This document shows, in pieces, positions 17,988-27,000 of a DNA stretch of 64,000 nucleotides; positions within the stretch are counted from its first letter, which is position 1; each line of letters starts with the position of its first letter. Source of the DNA: Cyclobacteriaceae bacterium (GTDB lineage: Bacteria > Bacteroidota > Bacteroidia > Cytophagales > Cyclobacteriaceae); contig JABFRS010000001.1 of assembly GCA_013141055.1 (NCBI GenBank), positions 1,860,001 to 1,924,000 of the forward strand. The letters are read 5' to 3'. The notes beneath the pieces were generated by a model. That model was not told where the DNA came from. It ran no database searches and saw nothing but the letters and a program-made list of their open reading frames with translations. A program made the position numbers and the translations under genes.

Positions 17988-18779
17988 ATGAAAATTGCCT
18001 TGTTCTCTGACATTCATGCAAACCTGCCGGCACTGGAAGCTTGTATGGCCGATATGGAATCGCGTAAGCCGGACGCGGTGTATTGCCTTGGAGATCTCGT
18101 CGGATATAATATCTGGCCCAATGAGGTAATCAATGAGATCCGAAAAAGAAAAATACCAACTATTGCCGGGAATTATGATTTCGGAGTGGGCAGACACAGT
18201 GATGATTGTGGATGTGCCTATAAGACAGATGATGAAAAAGCAATGGGAGTCGTCTCCATTTCCTATACAAATGAAAACGTAAAGGATGATGAACGAAATT
18301 ACCTCAGGTCACTTCCCGGCCATCTTCGGGTAGAATTTATCAATAACAAAGACTTTCACAGCACACCGACTGAAGATGAAACTAAAAATGTTCTGCTGGT
18401 TCATGGTAGTCCGCGTCGTATCAACGAATATCTTTTCGAAGACCGACAGGAAAAGAGCCTGCTTCGCATTATGGAGGAAGCTAAAGGCCACATCATGTGT
18501 TTTGGACATACCCACAAACCTTATCACCGCGTACTTAAGGATGAAAAGGGAAATTACTGGCATGCTATCAACATAGGGTCGGTGGGTAAACCAAAAGATG
18601 GAGATCCACGAGGATGTTATGTGATTCTTACGATTGACGAGAAGTATTCCCATGTTTCTAAGGAAGGACTTTCAGTCGAGTTTGTTCGCTTCAACTATGA
18701 TATTGAGAAGGCTGCTAAGGCAGTAGAAGATAGTCCTCTTCCAAACCCTTACGCAGAAATGTTGAGGAAAGGTTTTTAA
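17988..18779 (+). CDS. Calcineurin-like metallophosphoesterase
   Basis: A protein of 263 residues with all motifs of the two-metal phosphoesterase fold: D8-x-H10 (FSDIH), GD at 35-36 (CLGDLVGY), GN at 61-62 (AGNYD), HGSPR near 143, and GHTHKP near 177. The family hydrolyses phosphomonoesters or diesters, and the substrate here is unknown. It lies 15 nt after the DsbD-like gene inside the arsenic run. Metallophosphoesterases do recur near ars genes, but their role there is not proven. Confidence 0.9.
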   Translation: MKIALFSDIHANLPALEACMADMESRKPDAVYCLGDLVGYNIWPNEVINEIRKRKIPTIAGNYDFGVGRHSDDCGCAYKTDDEKAMGVVSISYTNENVKDDERNYLRSLPGHLRVEFINNKDFHSTPTEDETKNVLLVHGSPRRINEYLFEDRQEKSLLRIMEEAKGHIMCFGHTHKPYHRVLKDEKGNYWHAINIGSVGKPKDGDPRGCYVILTIDEKYSHVSKEGLSVEFVRFNYDIEKAAKAVEDSPLPNPYAEMLRKGF

Positions 18780-18795
18780 ATTAAAGTTTCCCAGG

Positions 18796-19650
18796 ATGAG
18801 GAGTTGCAAATTACTTGTATTGATATTTTTCCTCGGAATGAATGAACGGCTTTTCAGTCAGGAATTGCCGGGCCTTAGTTATTGCCTGCTCTTTGAAACC
18901 ACCCTTGAAAAGGAGGCATTTCAGAAAAGTAACACAATGGAAAGTGATCCATTGCTCTTCTTACTGGCATATGATGTAAAGACAGACTCTTCACAGTACA
19001 GCAATCTCAGAAATGAATTGCTGGATTATACTCAAACACTAAAAGACAAGCGTACGAAATTCAAAACTGAGGCAAAGTTTCTGCGATATGTTTTTAATGA
19101 TGTTCATACCCACTACCTCAGGAGTTACTGATCATACGAAACATTTAATAACATCTTTAGTCGCGGAAGCTATAACTGTATTACCGGGGCGGCATTGTAT
19201 GGCTATGTGCTGCAAGGACTTGGTTACATTCCTAAAATCTATAAGACGCGATATCATATATTTTTATTGATTGACCTTCCTGATTCGGAAACCATTCTTT
19301 TGGAAACCACTGATGCTGTTCATGGCTTTGTTGAAAATAAGAGAGATGTAATGGAACGGATTGCCAGTTACATGGCAAGGGAGAAGGTTCAGCTTTCCAA
19401 ACAGGAAACATTGTCGGCGCCTTTTAATGACAACGTCACGATGGAGCTTGTTTCATTGAAAGAGCTTACGGGACTTCATTATTATAATCTTGGGGTGGAA
19501 CTGCTGAACAAGAACGATTATTACGAAGCATTCAGGGTGCTAAAGAAAGCAAGTATCCTGTATCCGACATCTGATTGCATTAAAGATTTTATTGCCTTTG
19601 CCCAGATTCAATATGAACTGGAATTAACTACCGCCTTCAATAGAAAGTAA
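18796..19650 (+). pseudogene. Transglutaminase-like protein gene interrupted by in-frame TGA
   Basis: Two plus-strand frames in the same phase are split by a TGA at 19129-19131 (codon 112). Together they encode about 284 residues: a signal peptide (MRSCKLLVLIFFLGMNERLFSQ), a helical part ending VFNDVHTHYLRSY, then after the stop SYETFNNIFSRGSYNCITGA with the likely catalytic Cys, TRYHIFLLIDLP with the His, and ILLETTDAVHG with the acidic residue, then a TPR-like tail (LNKNDYYEAFRVLKKASIL). The codons after the stop are well conserved in style, so the loss is recent or is a sequencing error. It lies between the metallophosphoesterase and acr3 genes. Confidence 0.75.
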
Positions 19651-19659
19651 AACATCACC

Positions 19660-20703
19660 ATGAGTCAATCGAAACTTGGATTTCTCGACCGATACTTAAC
19701 CCTATGGATATTTCTTGCTATGCTGCTTGGAATTCTTATTGGGAATCTTTTTTCTATAGAAGAGTGGATGAAGCCCTTTCAGATAGGTACTACGAATCTT
19801 CTTATTGCAACTGGTCTGATTGTAATGATGTTTCCACCACTTGCTAAAGTGAGGTATGAACATCTTGGAAAAGTATTCAGGAATGTCAAGCTTATCAGTC
19901 TCTCATTGCTGCTGAACTGGATTATAGGCCCCATCCTGATGTTTGGGCTGGCAATGATTTTCCTGCGGGACAAGCCTGAATACATGGTGGGCCTGATTCT
20001 TATTGGCATTGCCCGTTGCATTGCAATGGTATTGGTATGGAACGATCTGGCAAAGGGAGACAAAGAGTATGCTGCAGGACTGGTGGCCATTAACAGTATT
20101 TTTCAAGTCCTGTTTTATAGTTTCTTCGCCTGGCTGTTCATCACAGTTCTGCCGCCTTACTTCGGAATAGAAGGATCGGCTGTCAACGTCAGTATGAGCG
20201 ATGTTGCCACGAGCGTATTTCTATACCTTGGCGTTCCATTCCTCGCTGGTTTTATTTTCAGGTATCTATCCATCAAGTTAAAAGGAGAAGCGTGGTATGT
20301 TGAAAATGTTATTCCACGGATCAGTCCTTTGACATTGATCGCGCTGTTATTCACCATCGTGATCATGTTCAGCTTCAAAGGAAAAATGATTCTGGACATC
20401 CCTTTGGATGTAGTCAGGATTGCCATCCCGTTAATAATCTACTTTCTCGTCATGTTTATTCTGAGTTTCATCCTTTCCAAAAGACTTGGAGCGAATTATG
20501 AAGAAAACACATCTGTTTCTTTTACTGCGACCGGAAACAATTTTGAATTGGCTATTGCTGTGGCGGTAGGAGTTTTTGGTATCAACTCGGGGCAGGCATT
20601 TGTTGGTGTAGTGGGGCCATTGATTGAGGTACCTGCATTGATTTTACTGGTCAATCTTGCCTTTTGGTTCAAGAGAAAATTGTATCCGACTCCCAACATG
20701 TAA
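19660..20703 (+). CDS. acr3: ACR3 family arsenite efflux permease
   Basis: A protein of 347 residues with ten membrane helices. The conserved ACR3 Cys is at position 120 in [19 protein letters not shown], the central signature of the family, and the second signature is the later [24 protein letters not shown]3 carriers export As(OH)3 in exchange for protons. The start [21 protein letters not shown] is standard. It lies 10 nt after the interrupted gene and is followed by a small ORF and arsA, so it may work alone or as an ArsA-energised pump. Confidence 0.96.
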   Translation: MSQSKLGFLDRYLTLWIFLAMLLGILIGNLFSIEEWMKPFQIGTTNLLIATGLIVMMFPPLAKVRYEHLGKVFRNVKLISLSLLLNWIIGPILMFGLAMIFLRDKPEYMVGLILIGIARCIAMVLVWNDLAKGDKEYAAGLVAINSIFQVLFYSFFAWLFITVLPPYFGIEGSAVNVSMSDVATSVFLYLGVPFLAGFIFRYLSIKLKGEAWYVENVIPRISPLTLIALLFTIVIMFSFKGKMILDIPLDVVRIAIPLIIYFLVMFILSFILSKRLGANYEENTSVSFTATGNNFELAIAVAVGVFGINSGQAFVGVVGPLIEVPALILLVNLAFWFKRKLYPTPNM

Positions 20704-20732
20704 TTGAAGGAAAGTCCTTTAATGGTCAAGGT

Positions 20733-20969
20733 ATGGATGAAATAGAATATTTATATAAAAGGTATAGAAATCAGATCCGACCATTTATGGAAATGCTCAA
20801 GCATAAGCGGGCTGAACTGAGTGATGCAGATTGGCGAGACTTTGTAACACACACGCGCGAGAATATTATAAATGCGCCAGATCAGTATTTTTCTGACCTT
20901 CCCAATGGGGATCTTTTAGAGAAATTAGTACACCGTCTATTTGTCGAGTTTTTTGAGGAAGTCGGCTGA
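20733..20969 (+). CDS. Small arsenic-cluster protein, unknown
   Basis: A protein of 78 residues, very acidic and helical (MDEIEYLYKRYRNQIRPFME at the start; LEKLVHRLFVEFFEEVG at the end). The ATG at 20733 is chosen because a longer frame would run into acr3. It contains no Cys, so it is not the ArsD chaperone, which is otherwise missing from this cluster. It sits between acr3 and arsA on the same strand; a link to the pump is inference from position. Confidence 0.55.
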   Translation: MDEIEYLYKRYRNQIRPFMEMLKHKRAELSDADWRDFVTHTRENIINAPDQYFSDLPNGDLLEKLVHRLFVEFFEEVG

Positions 20970-21093
20970 TATCTCATTTTAGTAAACGCCGTTCACGTTA
21001 TGGGATACCATGACAAAAATCAGTAGTTGACATCTTCTGAATGATTTATGTCACCTGATTGCCGGGGAATAGTTCCGACCTTACCTGCGTTTA

Positions 21094-22905
21094 ATGAAAA
21101 CAAATAATCACATGGAAAAGGGAGTCAATAAGTTTCTGTTTTTCACCGGAAAAGGTGGCGTAGGAAAGACGTCACTGGCCTGTGCCACAGCAGTAAAACT
21201 GGCCGATGAGGGGAAAAAGGTACTATTAATCAGTACCGATCCTGCATCAAACCTGGAAGATGTATTGGAAAGTCCGGTGAAGAATGAAATCACACCTCAC
21301 AGGACACTCAGCACTCTTTTTACCATAAATATCAATCCTGAAGTTTCGGCGGATGAATATCGTCAACGGGCAATGGGCCCTCTTAAAGGAGTGGCAACTT
21401 TGCAAGAGATAAACAAAGTAAAAGAGCAATTGTCCGGAGCGTGCACTACTGAGATTGCTTCTTTTGATGAGTTCTCCCGCTTCATTACTGGTGAAGGAAA
21501 TCCTGAAGCCTTTGATGTAATCATATTTGATACCGCGCCAACAGGTCATACAATTCGATTGCTGGAGTTGCCCGCCGCATGGGATACTTTTCTGGACGAA
21601 AATCCTAAAGGAGCCTCTTGTATCGGCCCCTCTTCAGCATTGAAAAGTAGTAAAGAGCGATATAAGAAAGTAATTGCCAGCTTAAGGGATGCGGAGCAAA
21701 CAACCTTTTACCTGGTGGCCCGATCGGAAACTTCGTCTCTGAAAGAAGCTGCAAGGACAAGTCTTGAACTCAAAGAACTGGGCTTAATTAATCAGAGACT
21801 ATTGATCAATGGTGTATTTAGTGCCATTGATAAAAGTGATAAGGTTGCTCTGAAAATGGAACAACTCGCGCAGAAGGAGTTAATGGAAATGCCTGATGCT
21901 TTAAAAACACTCGCTACATTAAACTACCCCTTGCTTCCATACAATGTGTTGGGGCTGGAAAAATTAAGGTCGTTGTTAGATACAGAATTGCAGAAGAAAA
22001 TTATTGCCAAAGAAATTTCTACTGAAAGTATGTTTGAGCATCCTTTGGAAGACCTATCAGAATTGGTGGATGAGCTTGAGGGAAATAGTCCTAATGGTCT
22101 GATTTTGACAATGGGAAAAGGCGGCGTGGGCAAGACTATTGTCGCGGCAACTATTGCGACCTTACTGGCCAGACGAGGGCATGAAGTTCTTTTAACCACT
22201 ACCGATCCGGCAGCTCACATAACCGATTTTATCAATCAATTGGAGGAGTTGCCGGGCACACTAACGGTTGAGCACATTGATCCTAAAGTCGAAACAAAAA
22301 ATTATGTTGATAAGGTGATGAATCAAAAAGGGGCAACCCTTGATGCCGAAGGTAAGAAGTTGTTGCTGGAGGATCTTAAATCTCCCTGTACGGAAGAGGT
22401 AGCAGTATTTCACGCTTTCTCCAGTGCGATCTATAAAGCAAAGCGACAGTTTGTAGTAATCGACACCGCGCCGACGGGGCATACACTATTATTGCTTGAC
22501 ACAACAGGGAGTTACCATCGTGAGATTTTAAAGAAGCAAACTCCTGGTTCGGTTAAAATCAAAACACCTTATATGTTCTTGCAAGATCAGAACTTTGCTA
22601 AAATCGTATTGGTCGCTCTTCCCGAAACCACTCCCATGCGAGAAGCCGAAGGCCTTCAAAATGATTTGAAGCGTGCTGGTATTGTTCCATTTGCATGGGT
22701 AGTTAATCAATGCCTATCTGCTTTAAGAAATTTAAAAGATCCATTGCTAAGAAAAAGAGCTGCTTCAGAAATACCGATTATAGACACTATTAAGAATAAT
22801 TTGTCAAAAAGGACCTTTGGCATACCTTATCTGGCGGAGCAAAAGTTACTACCAGCGCTTCTTTTGTCTCTTGATAAGACAAAAACGGCTATAAGAATTC
22901 AATAA
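21094..22905 (+). CDS. arsA: Arsenical pump-driving ATPase ArsA
   Basis: A protein of 603 residues with two homologous halves. P-loops are GKGGVGKT at 19-26 and 341-348, and each half has the signal-transduction motif DTAPTGHT (about 146-153 and 453-460). The three Cys that bind As(III) in ArsA are conserved: C117 (GACTTEIASF), C176 (GASCIGPSS) and C432 (SPCTEEVAVF). The usual length and layout are complete. It should convert the neighbouring carrier into an ATP-driven pump. The start could also be the ATG at 21112. No arsD is present. Confidence 0.96.
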   Translation: MKTNNHMEKGVNKFLFFTGKGGVGKTSLACATAVKLADEGKKVLLISTDPASNLEDVLESPVKNEITPHRTLSTLFTININPEVSADEYRQRAMGPLKGVATLQEINKVKEQLSGACTTEIASFDEFSRFITGEGNPEAFDVIIFDTAPTGHTIRLLELPAAWDTFLDENPKGASCIGPSSALKSSKERYKKVIASLRDAEQTTFYLVARSETSSLKEAARTSLELKELGLINQRLLINGVFSAIDKSDKVALKMEQLAQKELMEMPDALKTLATLNYPLLPYNVLGLEKLRSLLDTELQKKIIAKEISTESMFEHPLEDLSELVDELEGNSPNGLILTMGKGGVGKTIVAATIATLLARRGHEVLLTTTDPAAHITDFINQLEELPGTLTVEHIDPKVETKNYVDKVMNQKGATLDAEGKKLLLEDLKSPCTEEVAVFHAFSSAIYKAKRQFVVIDTAPTGHTLLLLDTTGSYHREILKKQTPGSVKIKTPYMFLQDQNFAKIVLVALPETTPMREAEGLQNDLKRAGIVPFAWVVNQCLSALRNLKDPLLRKRAASEIPIIDTIKNNLSKRTFGIPYLAEQKLLPALLLSLDKTKTAIRIQ

Positions 22906-23314
22906 TACTTTTCGGCCTTTATGCCGATTATTTACAGGTGATCCTTGTCTGAAGGGTCCTTAGAAAATCTATAGAATTTATTTAGATCGAACCGGCTTGA
23001 CTTGGAGACGTTTAGCTTCTCGGCAAGTAGGTAACCCATGAAAATACAATGGATAAAGTGCTACTGAAATCAAACTGATTCAAATGCAACCATTTTAATC
23101 GGAAATGTCTGCTTTTTGAATAGTCGTTCTTCAAATCAGCACAAACAGAATCAAACAAAATTAAAACCCAACCTTCCCTTAATAGTCATCGTTTACTTTT
23201 TAAAGTGAGATGACTAATTTTTTATCCCATGTTGTTAGGAAGATGGGAAATTTTCTAATAGTCCTTTCACATCTTGCTTCGCAAGATCAGTGGTAGCCCT
23301 AAAGCGGGAAAGGA
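22906..23314. other. Gene-free stretch between ars cluster and mobilization module
   Basis: I see no gene here. A weak TCGGC/GCCGA hairpin lies just after the arsA stop. The composition becomes AT-rich towards 23230, and a strong hairpin lies at 23271-23287. The change from the ars operon to mobile-element genes falls in this stretch, so an element end may lie here. I looked for a direct copy of the tRNA-Ser 3' end and found none. Confidence 0.4.
23271..23287. repeat. Perfect hairpin before the excisionase-like gene
   Basis: ATCTTGC, a TTC loop and GCAAGAT make a perfect 7-bp stem with a 3-nt loop, 27 nt upstream of the HTH gene at 23315. It may be an operator or an RNA hairpin; there is no T run, so it is not a typical terminator. 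Confidence 0.5.
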
Positions 23315-23650
23315 ATGAACACATCAAATTCAAATGATAACAATTTAAGGAGGCCAGCAACGTATCGCGATCAGTTATTAACAATTGGTGATCTGGAAAT
23401 CTTTAGGAATGAATTGATTGCTGAAATCAAAAGCGTGCTTAAGCCTTCAACTGGTCAATCAGCAAAGCAATGGCTTCGAACATCCGAAGTTAGAAAGATA
23501 CTGGGGGTTTCACCTGGCACTCTACAAAATCTTCGAGTTAACAGAACCCTCTCGTACACAAAGATAGGCGGCATTGTATTCTACAAGCATGAAGACATTC
23601 TTAAACTGTTGGAAGATAACTGCATCACTAGAAAGGATAACAATGGATAG
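23315..23650 (+). CDS. Helix-turn-helix (excisionase-like, HTH_17) protein
   Basis: A protein of 111 residues. The C-terminal half is a MerR/excisionase-like helix-turn-helix: WLRTSEVRKILGVSPGTLQN then the wing TLSYTKIGGIVFYKHEDIL, ending with LLEDN. Such proteins at the head of Bacteroidetes mobile elements control excision or operon expression. The hairpin at 23271 lies just upstream. The next gene begins at 23643, inside this gene's last codons. Confidence 0.8.
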   Translation: MNTSNSNDNNLRRPATYRDQLLTIGDLEIFRNELIAEIKSVLKPSTGQSAKQWLRTSEVRKILGVSPGTLQNLRVNRTLSYTKIGGIVFYKHEDILKLLEDNCITRKDNNG

Positions 23651-23963
23651 CCTTCAACAGCTTACCTGTTATATAGATAAAATGGTTTCAGATGAACGAC
23701 TGAAACCAGTCCACTTATCCCTTTCCATGGCGCTCTGTCACTCTTGGATTGAAAGTCAATTTGAGAGCCGTTACCGTGTTTCACGAAAGCGTCTTATGAG
23801 AGACTCACACATTCGTTCCAAAGCCACCTATCACAAGGCAATCAAAGAACTTCAGCGATTGGGATACCTGAGGTACTCTCCTTCTTACCACCCGAGGAAG
23901 GGCAGTCAGATAACAATGATCATTGAAAACACAACGAACGAACAGCCGGATGCCACAGAATAG
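23643..23963 (+). CDS. Mobile-element protein, probable winged-helix
   Basis: A protein of 106 residues, starting at the ATG at 23643 (MDSLQQLTCYIDKM) that overlaps the end of the previous gene. Its centre (RVSRKRLMRDSHIRSKATYH, then KAIKELQRLGYLRYSPSYHP) looks like a winged helix of the replication-initiation or phage-regulator type: a short helix, a recognition-like helix and a wing with Tyr-Ser-Pro. No family can be named with confidence. It overlaps the start of the primase-like gene by 14 nt, so expression is coupled. Confidence 0.65.
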   Translation: MDSLQQLTCYIDKMVSDERLKPVHLSLSMALCHSWIESQFESRYRVSRKRLMRDSHIRSKATYHKAIKELQRLGYLRYSPSYHPRKGSQITMIIENTTNEQPDATE

Positions 23964-24876
23964 ATTATCCTACAGTGAAGCGAAGAAAATTCCAATCACG
24001 GATTACCTATCTAGTCTAGGATTCGGACCTGTCAAGATCAGGGGAATCGATCAATGGTATCATTCGCCATTCCGCGATGAACGAACTCCATCCTTTAAAG
24101 TAAATACACGGCTAAATGTTTGGTATGATCACGGCACCGGCGATGGCGGAACAATACTGGATCTTGGTGCAAAACTTCATGGGTGCTCCCTGCAAGAATT
24201 CCTGGAGAAATTATCTACTGATAACTATCAACTACCCGTTTGTTTTCACCAGCCAAAGGTTCCCCTTGAAAAACCAGAAAATAGACTGGAGATTATATCG
24301 CCTCGTGAATTAACGAGCGGAGATTTGCTCTATTACTTAAGAAGCCGCTCCATTGACGCAGGTATTGCCAAGCAATACTGTAAAGAGATTGAGTTTAGAA
24401 TCGGGCCAAAGATTTATACAGCCATCGGGTTTCCAAATAATTCCGGCGCATTCGAACTCAGAAACAACTGGTTTAAAGGTTCCTCTTCGCCCAAGGACAT
24501 TTCCTTTATCAATAACAATTCGGAGAAGGTATCTGTACTGGAAGGATTCATGGATTTTCTTTCTGTTATTCAAATTGAGCATCGAGAAATAAATCAGATT
24601 ACAAAGATCTCGAATTTCCTTGTCCTCAACTCGCTCCGATTATTGACCCGCAGCTTGCCTATTCTTCAGTCGCACAAAGAAATAAATCTCTTTCTGGACA
24701 ATGATAGTGCCGCACATGAAGCGAAAGAAAGCCTGAAAGAAAGAGGAATTGACTTTCGCGACGCTTCGGCTCTTTATCGAGAACACAAAGATGTTAATGA
24801 GTATCTAATTGCAACGAGTAAAATCAAACACGATCAAACTCTTCCTCGGACAAGATCTAAAGGGGTAAGGCGGTAA
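23950..24876 (+). CDS. Toprim domain primase-like protein
   Basis: A protein of 308 residues. The N-terminal part resembles the DnaG zinc-binding region in shape (YHSPFRDERTPSFKVNTRLN then WYDHGTGDGGTILDLGAKLHG) but the CHC2 metal ligands are mostly absent. The second part is a TOPRIM domain: VSVLEGFMDFLSV with the catalytic Glu, and INLFLDNDSAAHEA with the DxD-like pair. Such proteins on Bacteroidetes mobile elements prime replication of transferred single strands. The ATG at 23950 (MPQNRLSYSEAKK) is preferred. Confidence 0.85.
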   Translation: MPQNRLSYSEAKKIPITDYLSSLGFGPVKIRGIDQWYHSPFRDERTPSFKVNTRLNVWYDHGTGDGGTILDLGAKLHGCSLQEFLEKLSTDNYQLPVCFHQPKVPLEKPENRLEIISPRELTSGDLLYYLRSRSIDAGIAKQYCKEIEFRIGPKIYTAIGFPNNSGAFELRNNWFKGSSSPKDISFINNNSEKVSVLEGFMDFLSVIQIEHREINQITKISNFLVLNSLRLLTRSLPILQSHKEINLFLDNDSAAHEAKESLKERGIDFRDASALYREHKDVNEYLIATSKIKHDQTLPRTRSKGVRR

Positions 24877-24924
24877 TATCTTTTTAGCTGGCAGAAAATT
24901 ATCAACTCACTAAAAATAATAATC

Positions 24925-25611
24925 ATGAAAACGAAAATTCACTTTATCACTCAAGCCAAAGGAGGCGCGGGAAAATCAGTTTTGGCATTTATGCTCGCTG
25001 AAAAACACCGCGAAGCGGTCATACTGGACCTCGACGATGCTACCACCACCACCCTTAAGCAGCTCGCTTATCGCCAGCCGGTCAAAGTTTCCTTTCTTGA
25101 TGCTACGACAAAACGAATTGATCGAGGCGCTTTCAACGGCTTGTTTCAAAGTATTATCGAAGCAAAGAAGGAACTATTTATTGCCGATTTGGGAGCAAGT
25201 GTGGCCGAGCAATTGCCAAAATACTTCTCAATCAATGGCGTGGAGACGGTCATAGAATTGCTTGAGCAAAATGACATCCACCTGCAAATTGTTTGCATTG
25301 TTGGTGGTGGGAATATTTTCAAGGCGACAATGGAATATTTAGCGGAGTTGGTTGAATCAACCAAAGGACGACTGGAAGTAATCGTCGCGCATAATGGATT
25401 CTATCCATGCTCGGAAGAACAGAAAGCTTCTCTTATGGAATATGTAGAGGCCAATAAACTCTCACTGATTCACTTCGATCTGGTAAAGGATAAAGGTGAA
25501 ATAGCCATGAGGACGGTGGAGAATGTTTTAAAGAATGGAAAAGGAATAACCGGCTTAAGCCCGTTCACATCCATCTATTTCAAGAAACCGATTGAAGAAC
25601 TAAGCCTTTAA
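24925..25611 (+). CDS. ParA/MinD-like P-loop ATPase
   Basis: A protein of 228 residues with a deviant Walker A, AKGGAGKS at 11-18 (signature Lys12 and Lys17), followed by AVILDLDDA and a Walker-B-like ELFIADLGASVAEQL. This matches the CobQ/ParA class carried on mobilizable elements, where it may aid partition or maintenance. No ParB gene is visible. It begins 48 nt after the primase-like gene and ends 3 nt before the next gene. Confidence 0.85.
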   Translation: MKTKIHFITQAKGGAGKSVLAFMLAEKHREAVILDLDDATTTTLKQLAYRQPVKVSFLDATTKRIDRGAFNGLFQSIIEAKKELFIADLGASVAEQLPKYFSINGVETVIELLEQNDIHLQIVCIVGGGNIFKATMEYLAELVESTKGRLEVIVAHNGFYPCSEEQKASLMEYVEANKLSLIHFDLVKDKGEIAMRTVENVLKNGKGITGLSPFTSIYFKKPIEELSL

Positions 25612-25614
25612 GTC

Positions 25615-26142
25615 ATGGCAATGACCGATCAGGAACAAAAAGAAGTACGCTCTTATTGCGCTTTCATTCTTGAAAAGTATGGATTTGATATTTCACCAAG
25701 CGATCCAATTATTCCCGCTTTGTACATCATCCATAAAGAAATGCAACTGAATAATCAAAACAATAAAGCCATTGGAGAATTAATCAAGGAGGCGTCAACG
25801 AAAATAAGCCCAACCGTATTCCATTTTGTTTCTCCTGGAGAAGCATTCAGATTTCAACTGGGCGTTGCCGTAAAATGGATCATAATTAGTATTCCAATGT
25901 TGATACTGATGTGGATTGGCGTGTGGTATCGGTCAATGATTTATGATCTCGATAGCGCGCGGACAATCGTTCAGGCCTCGGACAATGTCGGCGAGCTGTT
26001 CAAGCGTGCTAAGGTGGATGAGAAAGGACATTACTTCATTGATTTCACAGCTGCACGGAAGGATTCAGTGATACACTTCAGAGAATTTGAGAAGCTGAAT
26101 GCAAAAACTATCCGGGTATATCTCGGCAAGAAATCACAGTGA
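25615..26142 (+). CDS. Mobile-element membrane protein, unknown
   Basis: A protein of 175 residues with one membrane segment (WIIISIPMLILMWIGVWYRS, about 85-104), an acidic N-terminal part and a basic C-terminal part. ATGs at 25615 and 25621 are both possible. It directly follows the ParA-like gene, and similar single-span proteins are frequent at this place in Bacteroidetes mobilizable elements. Function unknown. Confidence 0.65.
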   Translation: MAMTDQEQKEVRSYCAFILEKYGFDISPSDPIIPALYIIHKEMQLNNQNNKAIGELIKEASTKISPTVFHFVSPGEAFRFQLGVAVKWIIISIPMLILMWIGVWYRSMIYDLDSARTIVQASDNVGELFKRAKVDEKGHYFIDFTAARKDSVIHFREFEKLNAKTIRVYLGKKSQ

Positions 26143-26172
26143 TTCTTAATTAAGCACAAACAGCAAGCCGCA

Positions 26173-26481
26173 ATGGAGAAGCGATACATCATACAATTCC
26201 TGAAAGAGAGAAAAAGAGGAGTTTACACCCTGATCGTAGAAGAATATTCGGAGATAGTTACTTCAATGGCTGCAACACTCGCACTCGATGTCATTCGCGA
26301 AGATCTTGAAAGGGTAGCGAATGCAAGGGTCGAACTCAATTATTTCAGTCTGGCCCACGCGATCACGAAGTTTAAAAAGAAGACATCCTCATCACCTGTC
26401 GCAAAGGCTAAATGGAATTTTAAAGATAGTTATGAACAAGTGGATCAATTAGCGGCAGGCAAGTTCAAATTGGGGCAATAA
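26173..26481 (+). CDS. Small mobile-element protein, unknown
   Basis: A protein of 102 residues, basic and helical (VARVELNYFSLAHAITKFKKK in the centre, allowing for reading RVELNYFSLAHAIT) with no recognised motif. It lies 30 nt after the membrane protein gene and just before the oriT-like segment. A role in the relaxosome is possible by position only. Confidence 0.55.
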   Translation: MEKRYIIQFLKERKRGVYTLIVEEYSEIVTSMAATLALDVIREDLERVANARVELNYFSLAHAITKFKKKTSSSPVAKAKWNFKDSYEQVDQLAAGKFKLGQ

Positions 26482-26529
26482 CAGTCAATGAATTCAGGAA
26501 ACGTAAATCAAAGGCAACTTAAGTCAAGT

Positions 26530-26610
26530 ACCGGCAGACACCGGCAACACCTGATCACTGTCAAGTTCGGAGGAGCAAGCCATGTTTCCGCTACGCTCCA
26601 ACGGCTTGCT
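26530..26610. other. Candidate origin of transfer (oriT)
   Basis: In the 162-nt gap before mobC, ACCGGCA occurs twice in tandem (26530-26536 and 26540-26546), and AGCAAGCC at 26574-26581 is a perfect inverted match to GGCTTGCT at 26603-26610 with a 21-nt loop. Direct plus inverted repeats next to mobC/mobA are the usual form of an oriT. No nick site can be assigned by eye. Confidence 0.5.
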
Positions 26611-26643
26611 GAGTAACAACCACTTCGTTCGACCTTAAAAGTT

Positions 26644-27000
26644 ATGGCCAGACCACCGGTAAATAGCAGCGAAAAAAGAATTCATCAGGTGAATATCAGA
26701 CTCACTGACGATGAAAATGAAAAGGCTAGCCAGTACTCCACAGCCAGTGGATTAAGTCCGGCTAATTGGATTCGGCAAAAAGTATTTACCGGGAAGTTTC
26801 CCGCAGTTAAACTTTCACCGATAGATGCCGCGCTCTACATGGAACTTAAAAAGATCGGTGTCAATCTCAACCAAGTGACTCACAGAATTAATCAAGGGGA
26901 TTTTCCAAAGGAGTACCTATCTCACTTATTAGCCCTAACGTCCTTGATCGATAAGATTCTAAAACTCATGACCGATGACCGGCAACCAGATCAAGGGTAA
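26644..27000 (+). CDS. mobC: MobC-like relaxosome protein
   Basis: A protein of 118 residues. The N-terminal part is ribbon-helix-helix-like (HQVNIRLTDDENEKASQYST, ASGLSPANWIRQKVF), and the C-terminal part has the MobC signature ELKKIGVNLNQVTHRIN. MobC proteins bind oriT and help the relaxase to nick. It overlaps the relaxase gene by 26 nt in the standard way. Confidence 0.9.
   Translation: MARPPVNSSEKRIHQVNIRLTDDENEKASQYSTASGLSPANWIRQKVFTGKFPAVKLSPIDAALYMELKKIGVNLNQVTHRINQGDFPKEYLSHLLALTSLIDKILKLMTDDRQPDQG

Noticed and set aside
11752-19650. UGA recoded as Gly or another amino acid
   Set aside because: Many intact genes here end with TGA in the right place (nhaD, the barrel gene at 10.4 kb and others), so the three in-frame TGA are better explained by mutation or sequencing error.
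20733-20969. ArsD chaperone
   Set aside because: The protein has no Cys at all, while ArsD needs Cys pairs to bind As(III).
23271-23287. Terminator
   Set aside because: The stem is perfect but only 7 bp and has no T run in either direction; more likely an operator or RNA hairpin.
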